In this document: positions 1 to 12,150 of the stretch, one piece after another
How the letters are laid out: each line of letters opens with the position of its first letter
How positions within the stretch are numbered: the stretch's first letter is position 1
Notes under the pieces: generated by a model
Database searches by the model: none
What the model saw: the letters and a program-made list of their open reading frames with translations, nothing else
What the model was told of the DNA's origin: nothing
Made by a program: the position numbers and the translations under genes
NCBI RefSeq assembly: GCF_024362695.1
Contig: NC_065408.1
Span: forward strand, 13,020,001-13,084,000
Direction: 5' to 3'
DNA length: 64,000 nt
Origin: Pectinophora gossypiella
Lineage: Eukaryota; Arthropoda; Insecta; Lepidoptera; Gelechiidae

Positions 1-99
1 ATCAAAGGAATTAATCCAAACTGGGCGACTAACGGGGCGGCTTGTGAAATGTTTTGGCGAACTTGTGAGTAACGGACTTAGGATATTTTAGGAGATCAG

Positions 100-256
100 G
101 GGGGTTAAAAGGCCACATCAAAGCAATTCATCTAAATAACCAATATTGCAATTTAACATTTGCGCATATAAAAGTAACTGCGCAATGCAAACAAATGTCA
201 AATAGAAATATTGCTATTTTTAAATGAATTGCTTCGATGTGGCCTTTTTAACCCCC
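100..256. mobile_element. palindromic MITE family M1, full copy
   Basis: About 157 bp bounded by GGGGTTAAAAGGCCACATC and its complement GATGTGGCCTTTTTAACCCC. The inner arms CAATTCATC and GATGAATTG-like also pair, so the whole element can fold. Six copies are in the window. Confidence 0.85.
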
Positions 257-289
257 AGCTATTTTTTTTAAATATCAGCACCCCGAACA

Positions 290-500
290 TTCCATACAAA
301 AATTTCATTCTTATTATCATTCTTTTGCCGCCTTACCGCATAAATGCGAGCGAGACAGACAATCCACGCGCGCTCCTCCTTACACCTTAAAGAATTACGG
401 CCATTTAAACTAAAGTAAGACTTAGAGGGGTGAGGTAAATCTAGCTCGGCGCCCGATACTAGTTGGTGCGGGGCGAAGAGTGTCCGTTCTATACGTTTAT
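290..500 (+). repeat. dispersed repeat X, copy 1
   Basis: Carries GGGGTGAGGTAAATCTAGCT, GGCGCCCGATACTAG and TGTCCGTTCTATACG, shared with copies near 8545, 8815, 37935 and 57365. Function unknown; probably a nonautonomous element. Confidence 0.6.
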
Positions 501-1170
501 TTATCTATGGTGCAAGCCCGATTTTGTGGCTTGCTTTAAAATTAGCAAGCGAGCAATATCAACTGGGATTTTACATGGACAATTCAATACAATACAAACA
601 TTTCAATGCACAAAATACAGCCAGTTTTATTCCTTATGTTTATAGTACTACATAATATAATATTAGCGTGTTTACAATAGCGTAAAAAGTGCATTTATGC
701 AAGTACTTCCAATTTTATTTTTTGACGTGACTATGATTTTTTAACTAAGGTATGTTAGAAATAGTTTTGTCTCGGTTAGCAAGAGCAATTCTAAATCCGA
801 TCCTGTTTGCGGTTTTTATCCGATTTCCCCAAACTTTTCCACCCAGTACATCGTTGTTGTAAGTCCATAAAATTGTTGGCACAGACATCTCAATTATTCA
901 GCCCAGAATTTATTAGGATTCCGCGGGACATGATTTCACTTGCTTCATTCCGAGGGTTTATTCGAACGATTCCTGAAATTAAATTATTACCTTCGTGTTA
1001 TGATCGACTCTGGGTTCATAGGAATTTGAAATTAATTTTCATTGCTCCCTCACAATATTCACTTAATCTTAAACTTATTCACATTTCTCCCTTCACTGTA
1101 TCGATTCTTCATTATAAAACGGAAATATAAGACATACTTAAGTGATAAGAGAGAGATGTGAGAGATGTAA
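501..1170. other. no gene recognised
   Basis: AT-rich DNA. The open frames here (up to 107 codons) have no family resemblance that I can see and no splice or codon-bias support. Confidence 0.5.
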
Positions 1171-1174
1171 AAGA

Positions 1175-1425
1175 CGATATAATGACTAAGATTGAGAAGG
1201 GAATGTTAAGTTGGCTTGGACACATAGAGCGGATGAAGGATAATAGGATGACGAAAGCAGTATAAACCGAAGGTTGGTGGTAGGGCTGGCTGAGAAAGAC
1301 CCAGAAGAACGTACATTGACCAAATTGGAGATTCCCTTAGAAAAGGTTCAGTACGATCTACTCTGAACCGGCGTGCGTGTATGAAACGATTGATGAATGT
1401 AGAGGAAATGAAAGATGTATTTGTA
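1175..1425 (+). mobile_element. decayed non-LTR retrotransposon tail (reverse transcriptase C-terminus)
   Basis: Broken frames read TKIEKGMLSWLGHIERMKDN and further on TLNRRACMKRLMNVEE-like text, typical of the C-terminus of insect non-LTR reverse transcriptases (LGHIERM). The 3' end recurs at 11131-11290 and 23226-23400. Confidence 0.75.
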
Positions 1426-2134
1426 TGTGAAAATGTTCAATTGAAATAGTCATCATACAAGCTTTAGACTATACTTATTATACCAGCGGCCGTGAATTAT
1501 ACCGAGGACTTTAACTAGTAGCTGTACGAAGTGTATCCACGTAGATAGCATTCACTGCGTCTATCTGGGTCGAAGCCCCCGATATAAATCGTCGCGATAC
1601 CTGTGCCGCTGGCGCTGGTGTAGATAAAAACAAAGTATTTCAAACATTTACATTACCATGCAAAACGTTAAAAAACAACAACTAACCATAAAGTGTACAA
1701 TTAAATATACACGGAGCACATGATAAGTAAAAGTAGCACAAGTAGACACTTTTGCATTTTTATTATACAATTTCCGTGAATGCAGCATACGCTCGTGGAA
1801 ATGCACTAGATTTTCTTTCACGGGTCCGTTTCATTTGTTAGAACGAATCTTTTCACCAGACACGTTAGAATGGCGAATGTTATTCTATTCAATGGAGATA
1901 CTGTGAAAAGGAACATTTTGTATTTCACAAGTTGTCAAATGTATATTCGGCTTTTGTGGCGCTGGTTTTACTCTCTATTTGGTGTTACCTTTTGTTGCAC
2001 TTATGTGTATAGCTGTGAATGCTGTGATAAACCCTTCGTTTTCGAATCGATTCTCTTAAGAGACAAATATTTGTCATAAATTGCTTATTGTTATGATTAT
2101 TTCATGCAGTCATACTCTTTTTCTTCTGTCGCGT
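1426..2134. other. no gene recognised
   Basis: Contains a 69-codon frame at 1870-2079 with no recognisable family. No repeat boundary seen. Confidence 0.4.
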
Positions 2135-2275
2135 GGTTTGATATTAGCAACCCTGGTGTCAGGATTATGATTGAGCCACCAAAAGCCTCTGCCATGGCTC
2201 ATGTAACATCTACGTACTTACATCACTAAGTACTCACCGGGACTAACCAACAGCTTAGCGTGCCGTAATTACTAC
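2135..2275 (+). mobile_element. SINE family S5 fragment
   Basis: AACCCTGGTGTCAGGATTAT, ATTGAGCCACCAAAAGCCTC and ATGGCTCATGTAAC recur in the intron 15 copy at 47936-48226 and in part at 35865. Confidence 0.6.
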
Positions 2276-3500
2276 CTGCTTAGTACGTATACTAACATTC
2301 AACTTTGCTCTAACGTATTACAAGATTAAAACTGTATAGTTTAGGACTGTATAATATAGGAACAAAGTTTCAATTATCGAGCAATCGAACAATTACCGAA
2401 ATTATCAATAAATAAAGAATTTAATCAATAAAGTATTCAACACTTAAAAACCGCAGAAACAACTATAGAAAGAAAAATGTACTGATAAACAGTTATACAC
2501 TTCACAACTTCCTATTGCCCATTAAAGTCAGTACGTGTGGACAGTTAAGTGCAGAAATTAAGTTACTTTTTAGTGATTTTTCTCGCAAGCTTTCAAGTAA
2601 CGGCTTAAGCTGGGTTTTCCACTTAGGGCGGATGCGAGTGGATCGGAGGATAGATCTATAGACAAATAGACCAGGATGATTGCTAATGCAACGATGTGTG
2701 GTTTAGGTCCAAGAGACGTTATTTGTTGACATATTAAAACGCTTTGTTTTGTTTGCCTGGCTAAGCGCAGACTTTTCTACTATGTGTCGTCTCTACTTTT
2801 TTGTTTTCTAAAGTAAAAATGTATTTATTGGACCATTAGTAACCACCTCTCGCCATTATACGACTCATCACATCTAGCTTAGGATTTCGTATTATCATCA
2901 GTTGCTGTGTATTTTTAACGGACTTAGAAAAGGAAGTAACCATTTTGACGCATTTGCGTTTGCATGTAATTAAGGTTGCTAATTGCGCCGACTTCAGAAT
3001 TGAGATTCTAACATTGTGTTCAACAAAATATTTATTGTATTACTTTTTATTTGATAGTTTTGAAGTCGCTTTATTTGATTAATCTCGTTAGGGGATTACC
3101 TATGTGTAACTAGTTCTTCAATACAAATCTACCAATTAATAGTTATTAATTTATTTAATAGTTTATTGTACACAGAACAGGATATAAAACGAATAGACTA
3201 ACACAAGACCGACGAAAGGTTCAGCTTATTATATTTATTTATGTACAAGTGACGAAAAAGTTTAAAGTTCATTGTTTTTTCAGATTCTAAAGAGTATTCT
3301 GTAGTAGAGTGATTTTAGATTAGGTATAATTGATTAATGTTTTGTCGATAACTGTACATCCGGTCATTGCCCTGCGGCTAAGTCTCGTCTCGTGCTGCTT
3401 GATAACAAGGTGACGGTGACGTCATCTTACGACTTTCTTTTATTTATAGGTATAAAGGATAAGTGACCTATTTTGTAGAGGTAAATGTCATAATATAGCA
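2276..3500. other. no gene recognised
   Basis: AT-rich, no repeats or splice-supported exons that I can identify. Confidence 0.4.
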
Positions 3501-3508
3501 TAGAGTTC

Positions 3509-3608
3509 CGAATATCCGTATCCGTATCCGCGGATATCCGAGATAAAAGAAAAATCCGTATCCGTATCCGTGTCCGTTACTTTTCACGCGGATCTTTTAC
3601 GGATCTTT
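3509..3608. repeat. TATCCG hexamer tandem array with palindromic centre
   Basis: Repeats of TATCCG on both sides of CCGCGGATATCCG; ends near ACGGATCTTTT. Looks like the subterminal array of a nonautonomous DNA transposon, but no second end was found. Confidence 0.6.
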
Positions 3609-3825
3609 TTCAGGTGATTAAGTAGAATTATTAAATAAAAAACTATAAAATTCCATTCAGATTGTTTTATTTCTTAAAATCAAATATTTGGCACCTTTAT
3701 ATTGCAAACATTTAGATACTTAGATAGATCTTTATAATGAAAGCAAGATAAAATATCACTTATTGATTCCTTTATTGTCTATACTATACACATGGTTACA
3801 TATCTTAGGTAACAAAATAACATAA

Positions 3826-3985
3826 GCTCACGACTATGTCCCAATTGGGGTAGTCAGAGATACATCCATGACAAGATGAACTAATTACCCATACCACACC
3901 GAGCTTTCTATTAGACCAACGTGGTATGTGGCGTCGTCTATAATGGTCGAGCCAACTGTATTAGTGAAAACAAAACACAATAAAG
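3826..3985 (-). mobile_element. SINE family S4 copy
   Basis: Complement carries GGCTCGACCATTATAGACGA, a GTGTGGTATGGGTAATTAG middle and the tail CTACCCCAATTGGGACATAG. The family has about nine copies in the window. Confidence 0.65.
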
Positions 3986-4324
3986 AACAAAAGACAACCA
4001 AAAAATGGTAATAGGTAAAATATTGCAGCCTCTGTCTCTACGTTCATAGAGCAACATTTTTGCATCGTCGAGTTATAGAAATAAATGTGTGTATTTTTGT
4101 TCACACTTAACAAGTCACGCCCCACAACATCACTGTGTGAAGATAACTGGCGTCTTTATATTTCATTTTATTATAATATATTTCTTTATATTATATATCA
4201 TTGCCTTATTGTGAAAACCAACTTGAAAATTCACAATTGGATGTAATTTTTGTTACCAAAACCTAGTAATAGAAAATTGAATTACCCGAGGGAGATCGAG
4301 GTTTTGTTGAAGAAATACAGAATG

Positions 4325-4880
4325 TCATCATCATCCCCCTAGCATTATTCCGTTTTTCACAGGGTCCGCTTACCTAACCTGAAGATTTGACAGGTCCGGT
4401 TTTTTACAGATGACTGCCTGTCTGACCTTCCAACCAGCGAAGGGAAAACCAGCCCAATACGGGTTAGGTCACATACCTCCGAAAATGCATTTCTCGGGAA
4501 TGTGATTTTAATTTTAAGTTTTGATTTTAATAATTTTTAACTTTATTTCATTATTTTTTTTCATTGTAATAACTTTTAATTGTAAAGGGACATAATTATA
4601 TCTTACAATATGGGTACCTACCTGAAATAAATGCATTTTTTTTATTTTGCTTCAAGGCTGAGCACGTGATAATCATTTATGATCCAAACATGAATTCGAA
4701 AACAAATTCGACAATCATTGGTTTAGGCCTGTGCTGGATTCGAACCTGCGACCTCAAAGTGAGAGGCAAGCGTTCTATCAACTGGGTTACCAAGGCTTTT
4801 AAGAAAGGCACAATGTATTTTGTCAAATAGGCGCTTGCTCTTAGAGAAAACCTCGCTAAGTTTATGACGACTATATAGTT
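4325..4880 (-). mobile_element. SINE family S2 copy split by an insertion
   Basis: The two halves, 4325-4502 and 4650-4880, match a contiguous copy at 22077-22526. The complement has a tRNA-like head with AACCCAGTTGATAGAACGC and box B GGTTCGAATCC. The insert (4503-4649) is AT-rich and ends TGAAATAAATGCATTTTT, like a retroposon 3' end. Confidence 0.7.
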
Positions 4881-5135
4881 TGTTTGACTGTACTCGGACT
4901 TTTATTTGTGTTTGTTTAGGCTGTTTTTGCAGCCTTGTTCACACGTGGTTTTGCGTTTGTAGTATATCCGTGAACTGAATGAAGCCCCGTTTGTATGCTG
5001 ATAAAATATTTGTCTACTATCCTTTGTGATTGTGCTGTTGTGCTGTGTTAAAGGTTTATTTTTTATGATTGTGATTCCCAATCCTCTGTGGAATCTATTG
5101 TTTTGATATTTGATGCCGTTTTGTGACCTAGTTGT

Positions 5136-5262
5136 TTTTTATCACCTCCACCGACCCGCAGTGGAGCAGCGTGGTGGAGTATGCTCCGTACCCTCTCCGG
5201 TTAAATGAGGGAAGGCCTGTGCCCAGCAGTGCGACGTATATAGGCTGTTTATGTTATGTTAT
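5136..5262 (+). mobile_element. SINE family S1, 3' half
   Basis: CACCTCCACCGACCCGCAGT, AGGCCTGTGCCCAGCAGTG and ATATAGGCTGTTTATGTTAT match the 3' half of the full copies in stan introns. Confidence 0.8.
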
Positions 5263-5599
5263 GTGTTTTATTGGGAAGTTTATAAGCGTCAATCTCTGGA
5301 ATATTTTTCCCTTGAATGAATTGAATGATGATGTTCCATGTTTTTTTATTCGTTCCCAGAACAGCATAGAAGCACTAGTAGAATATAAAGAAAAAAATAT
5401 GTTTATATATTTGCAGGAAAACGCTATGTTGCAGATCTTATCCCATATTATCCCATGTTCTCCGAAACACAGCGTTGGTTGAACCTGCTTTTAGATTTCA
5501 CCTTTTCTACTTAATAAATTGATTAACTCACCATATTTCTTCCTTTTTATACTCTCCTTTATGTCACTACACAGCCGCGCGTGTCCGAATAGGCGGACA
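5263..5599. other. no gene recognised
   Basis: AT-rich; part of a chance 116-codon frame that starts inside the SINE tail. Confidence 0.4.
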
Positions 5600-5757
5600 A
5601 ACGTCGTACTCATTGTTACTTAATTCATAAATAAAATTCTAAAATAAACCGAAAAGTAAAATGAGATTGATTTTTGGTCATCATAGACTGGCTTCTATTT
5701 CTAGATTAGCATTTTATAATATTTATCTTTGACCTAGTCAAATACCCTATTGTGAAT
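5600..5757 (-). mobile_element. MITE family M2, truncated copy
   Basis: Complement begins AATAGGGTATTTGACTAGGT and continues through ATTTATGAATTAAGTAACAA, shared with copies at 7890, 11893, 22060 and 52970. Confidence 0.7.
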
Positions 5758-6684
5758 ACACCGCGTTTGACAGATCTTACTCATAGATTCTTAGATGTTA
5801 CGGGAAATACTTTAATGTGTAACAATTATTAAATATTTTTTTTTTTAATATCTTACTTTTGTGAAGCTATTTCTTCAATGAAGTCTCTTAATAGTTTTCT
5901 TTTCCACTTAGTTTTTTTTTCTCTAAGCCACAAATATATCTGCCACTCGATAGGTGAGAAAAATGTCTATTTCTACTTCAAGAAACGTAAAAGTTCCCAC
6001 TTTAAAGCCATTTCCCAAGCGCTAAACTTTTTAATATCTTAGCGAACGATTTATACCGTAAATTGAAGGTGGAAGTCCTGATGAATTCTGGCTTAGGTGA
6101 GATATTATGTGAACTCGTTCGAGAGTATTATAGGAATTGAAACGAAACTTATCTCTGCATTTTATTCATTCGGTAGTGGGCAAAAGCATTCCATCCTTTT
6201 TATTGTAAGTATTATGCGATTCATTGGCTCACACTCTTTGTTTGCAGATTTTTTGCAGAGTAAACATTTATTTTTATTACCTTGTTCCTACAATGGGCAT
6301 GCATTTTGTGCCATCACTAAATACTGATACAAATCGTTTGGAATATATATTTGCTCTTTCATCATCATCATTTTTCTGAAAATGGTACCTGAAGGATAGA
6401 AGAGGCAAGATGATTAGACACTTAATAAGACACAACGAATTTATTAAAAACATCATACAAAAAGGAAAGATTATATTTTATTTTTTATATTAAATTACGT
6501 CTAATACATCTGGTGAAGTACATTAGGGTAAATTTCTAAATCATTCATTTATTTATATAAATAAGGATAGAAGCAAGCGAGTCATTCCCGACACAAGTCT
6601 TTTTAGTACTTAATGGGAAGACTTATTCACAATTTGTTATGTTGATTTGGAAAATAAACTATTTTTATTTTTTTTTATTAAAGA
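5758..6684. other. no gene recognised
   Basis: AT-rich; open frames are short and unrecognised, no repeat boundary found. Confidence 0.4.
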
Positions 6685-6825
6685 GAGGAAGGGGAAGATC
6701 AAGAACAGTTTACATGTAACAGATTAAAGAGAAGGTGAACATCATGTCTTATAAGGGAGTGAAAGAATTGACCTTTGATAGACAAGAATAGAGAATGCTA
6801 CACCGATAAGAGCGTGGTTCTTAAA
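6685..6825 (+). mobile_element. decayed non-LTR reverse transcriptase C-terminal scrap
   Basis: Reads GRGRSRTVYM, stop, QIKEKVNIMSYKGVKELTFD, RQE, stop, RMLHR: a degenerate RT tail with three stops. The same module is at 33006-33175 (-) and 33205-33290 (+). Confidence 0.75.
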
Positions 6826-7889
6826 TTAGTGACTATGACACTGAAGTAAATGTACAGTATTTACATAACGTTAGTATAACATTACTTCGTTATAGGTATA
6901 TCTATTATTTTGTAGCACGTGAGAAGCTCTACGTAAACCAAACTACAAGCCACGAACACAATGTCAATCATTACATTTAATGGCTTCAGCACCAAAATAA
7001 TCGATATCTTAGTTCTAAATGTTCTAATGTAGGTAGTTTGAAATTCCGTGTAAGTGCGGCGTCATGCAATCATAGGCCAGTGAACTGCGATCGATACTGC
7101 CATTGTCATCTACCACTCTACTTTGTGAGTCATTTACACCGGAGCCGCGAGGTAAGGACGGTGATAACTCTACTACTTTCTTTTTTGTTATTTTTTTTAA
7201 TTTTTCTGTAGTACTTGCTCTAGATACCTAAAGGTTGCCTGGAAGAATTCCTGGTTTATTTATTTAAACTTAATACACAATTACATAAAAACCGTTGATG
7301 GGTTTAAAGTGTGTTAAGCATCTGTGTGTGCGGCCTCTTGTGACTGTGTAAAGTTTTATATTTGTGAGATTGCTACTTACTAATAAGGCCGCCTATTGTA
7401 CTCTTTCTATTTCTGTTTTCCTGTTTGTGCAATAAAGTATTTGTTATGTTATGTCTTTTGTGCAGGATATTTTGTATTGTATTGATAAAGAAAAGTATTG
7501 CTTTTTATTCTTCGTACCTCTTCTAACCTCTTTTTAAAGACTGTTATTGAAGTTGACACTGAAAATTAAAACACTTAAAGAAACTGTCACAGAATCTCCA
7601 GCAGGAACCGTATTTAACAGAGCCGGACAGTGTAAATACCCCTTTACACAAATTCTAATTCTCGGTTGGAGACGGTGATTTAAAACAAAAAAAAATTCTG
7701 AACTCTATGACTTTTAGGTGCTTTAAAGTTTTTATGTCTATAATTTTGTTTGGACTAGATTAACGTTTTTTGTACGATATTGTTTCGGTAGATTAAGGGT
7801 TTCTTTTGGGAGTGACTGAACTTATCATTGTTGATCATTTCTACCTTAAATAAACATCAAACATAATACAGGCGTGTTGTTTGTAGACA
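6826..7889. other. no gene recognised; LINE-like 3' end near 7400-7455
   Basis: TGTGCAATAAAGTATTTG followed by TTATGTTATG resembles the 3' end of a retroposon. The rest is AT-rich and unexplained. Confidence 0.4.
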
Positions 7890-8155
7890 ATAGGGTATTT
7901 GATTGGGTCAAAGACAAATTATAAAATGCTAATCTAGAAATAAAAGTCAGTCTAAGATGTTCAAATATCAATCTCATTTTACTTTACGACTTATTTTCGA
8001 ATTTTATTTATAAATTAAGTAATAATGAGTACGTCGTTTGACTGCTTTCATTGATGACTTCACAGGACAGTATTTCCATACAAACTCCAACTTTTTTTTT
8101 GACGTTTCGTAAAAAGTATCTCATTTGACTAGGTTGTCAAGTAGCCTATTACTCT
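7890..8155 (+). mobile_element. MITE family M2, full copy
   Basis: About 265 bp from AATAGGGTATTTGATTGGGT to GACTAGGTTGTCAAGTAGCC; the ends are imperfect inverted repeats (AATAGGGTA / TAGCCTATT). Confidence 0.75.
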
Positions 8156-8544
8156 TTTTTCAATTTGGAATTTTGTAGAATTGTCTCGAACATCATTCAC
8201 TAATTGGCCAGAGCACAATTACACCGAAGTACTTCCACGTACTAGAGAAACATATCAGAAGTTGCTTCTGCTTATAAGGACAAGATATCATCAGAGAACC
8301 TACTTACAATACAATTTAAAACTCGAATAATCGTTCCGCTAAACATCAAGACACACAGAGGCAGAATTCCGGGTTTTTTTTTAAAGATTGTATTTTATCC
8401 GTTTACATAGAATATACGGTACGATCTAACAAGCTCTTGCCATAGACTAAAGAATAATATATAGAATAAAATAATAAAAAGTATAAAAATGTATAATAAT
8501 AAAAAAATAAGAATAAAAAAATATAAAGAATAATACTTCGTACA

Positions 8545-8730
8545 TAATATAACAATAACCCTCCCCCCGCACTAATTCGTATCGGCTGCCGACCTCACCC
8601 CCTCTGGGTCCTACTTTAGTCTTAAATGGCCGTAAGCCGCTAAGGGACACGGGGATGCGTGCGGACTATCTATCTCGCTCACAGTTACGAGTTAGGCAGT
8701 AAACATTACCACACCCCAGACACTTCATGC
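8545..8730 (-). repeat. dispersed repeat X, copy on - strand
   Basis: Complement contains GGGGTGAGGTCGGCAGCCGA and the upstream GGCCATTTAAGACTAAAGTA module seen in the other copies. Confidence 0.55.
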
Positions 8731-8814
8731 AAACTACCTGTTTTACACAGACACTACACATTGACATTATCTTACACGTGCATCTGTGTGTGTGACGTCT
8801 GACACCATACGATT

Positions 8815-8935
8815 CAAGTCTAAACTATGCCCGAGGGGGTGAGGTAAACCTAGCTCAGATGCTGGTGGGGAGCGGAGAGTTGCCGTTCTTTACGTAGTAT
8901 TATTACTTATTCTATGGTAATACTGAATTTTTTGT
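8815..8935 (+). repeat. dispersed repeat X, 3' part
   Basis: GAGGGGGTGAGGTAAACCTA, GCTGGTGGGGAGCGG and TGCCGTTCTTTACG; the 5' half is absent. Confidence 0.6.
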
Positions 8936-9417
8936 ATGGAGTGTCCTATTTATACCGGTGACACACGGGACCGTAGCGACTTTTCTTTCTACGTCTGAAG
9001 GTGCAAAATAATGGAGCATTGCAAAACCTCCCGCCGAAAACGCTATCGGCACCGCCTCTGTCTGTCTTGACCTTTAACAGTAAAGAAGAACAATACAAAT
9101 AAAGAACAAACATGTCTATTTAAACAGTCGCTTCAAAGGCAGTGACAGTGAAACCGCTTCTCGGAATAAGAGTAGCGTGGGCAGAAGCGTGCTCGCTTTG
9201 TTTGAACGAAGAAATGTACGGTACATTTCCGTTAATACCGTACAGCGATCGATAATTCAACAGGCCACTTGTTAATTGCTTTCGAGTTTTTGTTAAAGAT
9301 ATTAAGATGCGACTTCGCGTCGAGATGACAAACAGAATAAATATTGTGTTTGATGAGAGTTGTTTTTCTCACTCGCTCTCGTGCGTAAAGCGGATAAAAT
9401 ACACTTACTTACAGATA
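8936..9417. other. no gene recognised
   Basis: Slightly GC-richer than its surroundings (9000-9240) but no open frame or repeat identified. Confidence 0.35.
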
Positions 9418-9580
9418 CTGGTAGGATTGGGCAAACTATCTACTTAGGGGCAAACTATCGACGTAATAAGAAGTCAACTTGCAGTCACTGTTGATACGAA
9501 GTCAGGTAATCAACCCATCCACACAATAGGTTCTACTTGCCAGAGATAAAAAAAAACAGTCGATCGCGTTCTGTTTTGCA
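9418..9580 (+). repeat. dispersed repeat R9, copy 1
   Basis: Shares GTCAACTTGCAGTCACTGTT, AATCAACCCATC and a poly-A followed by CGCGTTCTGTTTT with a second copy 270 bp downstream and one at 36590. Confidence 0.6.
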
Positions 9581-9582
9581 CC

Positions 9583-9670
9583 AATAAATTATTAATTTAT
9601 CTTAAGTGCAATTATCCCAAACACAATTGGCTCGACCATTATAGACAGCGATTCGCCGCAATTCATTATC
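9583..9670 (+). mobile_element. SINE family S4, 5' part
   Basis: TTATTAATTTATCTTAAGTG and TTGGCTCGACCATTATAGAC as in the 10466 and 43679 copies. It lies between the two R9 copies. Confidence 0.6.
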
Positions 9671-9689
9671 TCACTCACCGTGATACTCA

Positions 9690-9875
9690 TTGAACTGGGC
9701 AAACCTACAGGCAAACTATGTATGTAATCAAAAGTCAACTTGCAGTCAGTTTTGATACTAAGTCATAAGATAGATACAATGAACCGTTCAGTGACAGGTA
9801 ATCAGCCTATCTACCACAATACTACATGCCACAGAAAAAAAAAAACAACTGAGCGCGTTCTATTTTTCAAATAGA
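9690..9875 (+). repeat. dispersed repeat R9, copy 2
   Basis: GTCAACTTGCAGTCAGTTTT, GTAATCAGCCTATCTACC and poly-A then CGCGTTCTATTTTTC. With copy 1 it makes a tandem pair. Confidence 0.6.
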
Positions 9876-10465
9876 CTTTGATTGTTCGCGCTTGTTTTTC
9901 TTTACTTGCAAAAAAGTACATACAATATTATAGCTACTATTTTCCGTCGCCGTATTTACTGGTCATTGTTCTATCTCCACTTTTCATTTACGTTCAGTTT
10001 CTAGCCACATTGAGCCTACTTAATTAAGGGGCACATAAAATTCCCGCTTTAATTAACATACAAGCTTTACATTATTGACATGTTTAGGACTTTATTTACA
10101 ATAGCTCTCCTGCAGGCTTTGCACGTTATGTAAGCGCGACGCAACGCGACGCGACATCATAGTAAGGTCCTTGGTACACGCGACTATCGGAACATCCGCG
10201 ATTTTCTAAAGGAAATACCATTGACAATGCTTAAAGAAGAGTCAAGAAAAAGAAAATACGGATGCCTATTTACATAAGAAATGAGAAAATTGAAAGTTTT
10301 TGACATAATTTATGTGACACACTTTCAATATTCAAGTCGCGAGCAAGTCGTGTGAACGAAGAACCTTAACTCGTCTGTCAAATTTGACAGCTGGCACTTT
10401 GACATTTACTCGCTCTACTCGCGCCGTTAGCGTTCTAGCCCTGCATTTTCCCGGACTTACTCCAA
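9876..10465. other. no gene recognised
   Basis: Contains a GC-rich patch of CGCGACGCAACGCGACGCGA near 10135-10155; no coding signal. Confidence 0.35.
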
Positions 10466-10645
10466 TGAGTTATTAATTTATCTTAAGTGCAGTTTTCTCT
10501 AACACAGTTGGCTCGACTTATAGACGGTGATACGGCTCACCGCTGGTCTAACAGAAAGCCCGGTTAGGTGTGGGTACTTTGTTCATCTTGCGTTGGATAT
10601 ACCTCTGACTACCCCAATTGGGATATAGTCATGAGTTTAAATTAT
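10466..10645 (+). mobile_element. SINE family S4, full-length copy
   Basis: From GAGTTATTAATTTATCTTAA through GACGGTGATACGGCTCACC to CTACCCCAATTGGGATATAG, ending GTCATGAG. About 180 bp. Confidence 0.7.
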
Positions 10646-10868
10646 GCTTTCCAGTTTCCAGTATAAATATTGGATAGACCATTATATCTTTGAGCCACCT
10701 GGGGTTTGGAACTCGGAGGGCACTGCTAATTAATACTGATGGCCTTTTGCAATCGATATGTCTGGTAAAGATGCATAAACGAAACTATGCTACGTTTTTT
10801 CCTCGATATTTGTGTCTCTACATGGATATATCACGAATAAGATATAGGTAAAGGAATACATTACATTG

Positions 10869-11129
10869 GTGGAGCTCGGTGGCGCAGCGGTAAACGCGCT
10901 CGGTCTGCGATTGTTAAAGTTAAGCAACTTTCGCAAAGGCCGGTCATAGGATGGGTTCCTCCGTGCTTCGGAAGGCACGTTAAGCCGTTGGTCCCGGCTG
11001 CATTAGCAGTCGTTAATAACCACCAATCCGCACTGGGCCCGCGTGGTGGTTTAAGCCCCGATCTCCCTATCCATCCATAGGGAAGGCCCGTGCCCCAGCA
11101 GTGGGGACGTTAATGGGCTGATGATGATG
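10869..11129 (+). mobile_element. SINE family S3 copy
   Basis: Head TGGAGCTCGGTGGCGCAGCG, then AAGCCGTTGGTCCCGGCTGC and tail GGGGACGTTAATGGGCTG followed by ATGATGATG. It lacks an internal stretch present in the 38056-38349 copy. Confidence 0.8.
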
Positions 11130-11130
11130 A

Positions 11131-11290
11131 AATATATTATATATAAACTGACGTCTATTATCCACCAGGGTAAACAGAAACTATGAAATTCCGTTTGCTT
11201 CGATCCTGCCTGACACACTTCTTTCGCTTCCTCCATATTCATCAATCGTTTCATACTCGTACGCCATTCAGAGTAGTACTAAACCTACAC
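11131..11290 (-). mobile_element. non-LTR retrotransposon 3' end
   Basis: On the - strand it reads MKRLMNMEEAKEVCQAGSKQ and IIDVSLYII, the same C-terminal text as at 1350-1425 and 23240-23355. Confidence 0.7.
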
Positions 11291-11334
11291 GAAGAAGAAG
11301 ATTAGAATTGTTTTTATAGAATTATTTAACAATT

Positions 11335-11612
11335 CTATCTAGCCCAGTTGGTAGAACAGCACGGGCCTAAACCTATGATTGTCGAATTTGTTTTCGAATT
11401 CATGTTTGGATCATAAATGATTACCACGTGCTCAGTGGTGAAGGAAAACATCGTGAGGAAACCCACATTCCCGTGAAATGCATTTTGGGAGGTATGTGAC
11501 CTAAACTGTATTGGGCTGGTTTTCCCTTCGCGAGTTAGGTCAGACAGGCAGTCGCTTCGCGCGTTAGGTTAGCGGACCCTGTGAAAAACGGGATAATGCT
11601 AGGGGACATGAT
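11335..11612 (+). mobile_element. SINE family S2 copy
   Basis: tRNA-like head TAGCCCAGTTGGTAGAACAG, body GTTTGGATCATAAATGATTA and tail CCTGTGAAAAACGGGATAAT. The head's box B is shortened. Confidence 0.75.
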
Positions 11613-11892
11613 AATTTAACAATTCTATCGTCTCGGTAATAAACAGTCTGCGGTGTAACTATGTGGGCGGCGCAAGAGTGGAAATGAAGACGTAAAGTCA
11701 TACCGCCCTATTCGCGCGCTCTACCGCCGTCATTGCCTTTAATAATTGTACTTTATTGAGGTCCTTGGAAATTTGTATCATTTGGATAGCTGTAAACGGA
11801 AATTGAAGTATGTTCGTTCGTATATATATACAGCAAGGTTACTTACTACTCCCTTTAGTAAAGTAACGGCGTACAGTTAGTGACAATAAAAA

Positions 11893-12150
11893 GTCATAAA
11901 TAATTTGACTCAAAGATAAATTATAAATAAAATACTAATCTAGAAATAGAAGCCAGTCGAAATGATAGCCAGATAAAAAAGATGATCGAAAATCAATCTT
12001 ATTTTACTTTTCGACTTATTTTTTGAATTTTATTAATGAATTAAGTAACAATGAGTACGACGTTTGACAGTATTTCCATACAAATTTTCTTTTCTTTTTA
12101 ACGTTTCGTAAAAAGTATCTCATTTGATTAGGTTGTCAAGTAGCTTATTA
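11893..12150 (+). mobile_element. MITE family M2 copy
   Basis: GACTCAAAGATAAATTATAA to GATTAGGTTGTCAAGTAGCT; carries a small extra piece near 11960-11985. Confidence 0.7.

Noticed and set aside
8447..8650. 67-residue - strand ORF
   Set aside because: AT-rich run joined to repeat X; no conserved features.
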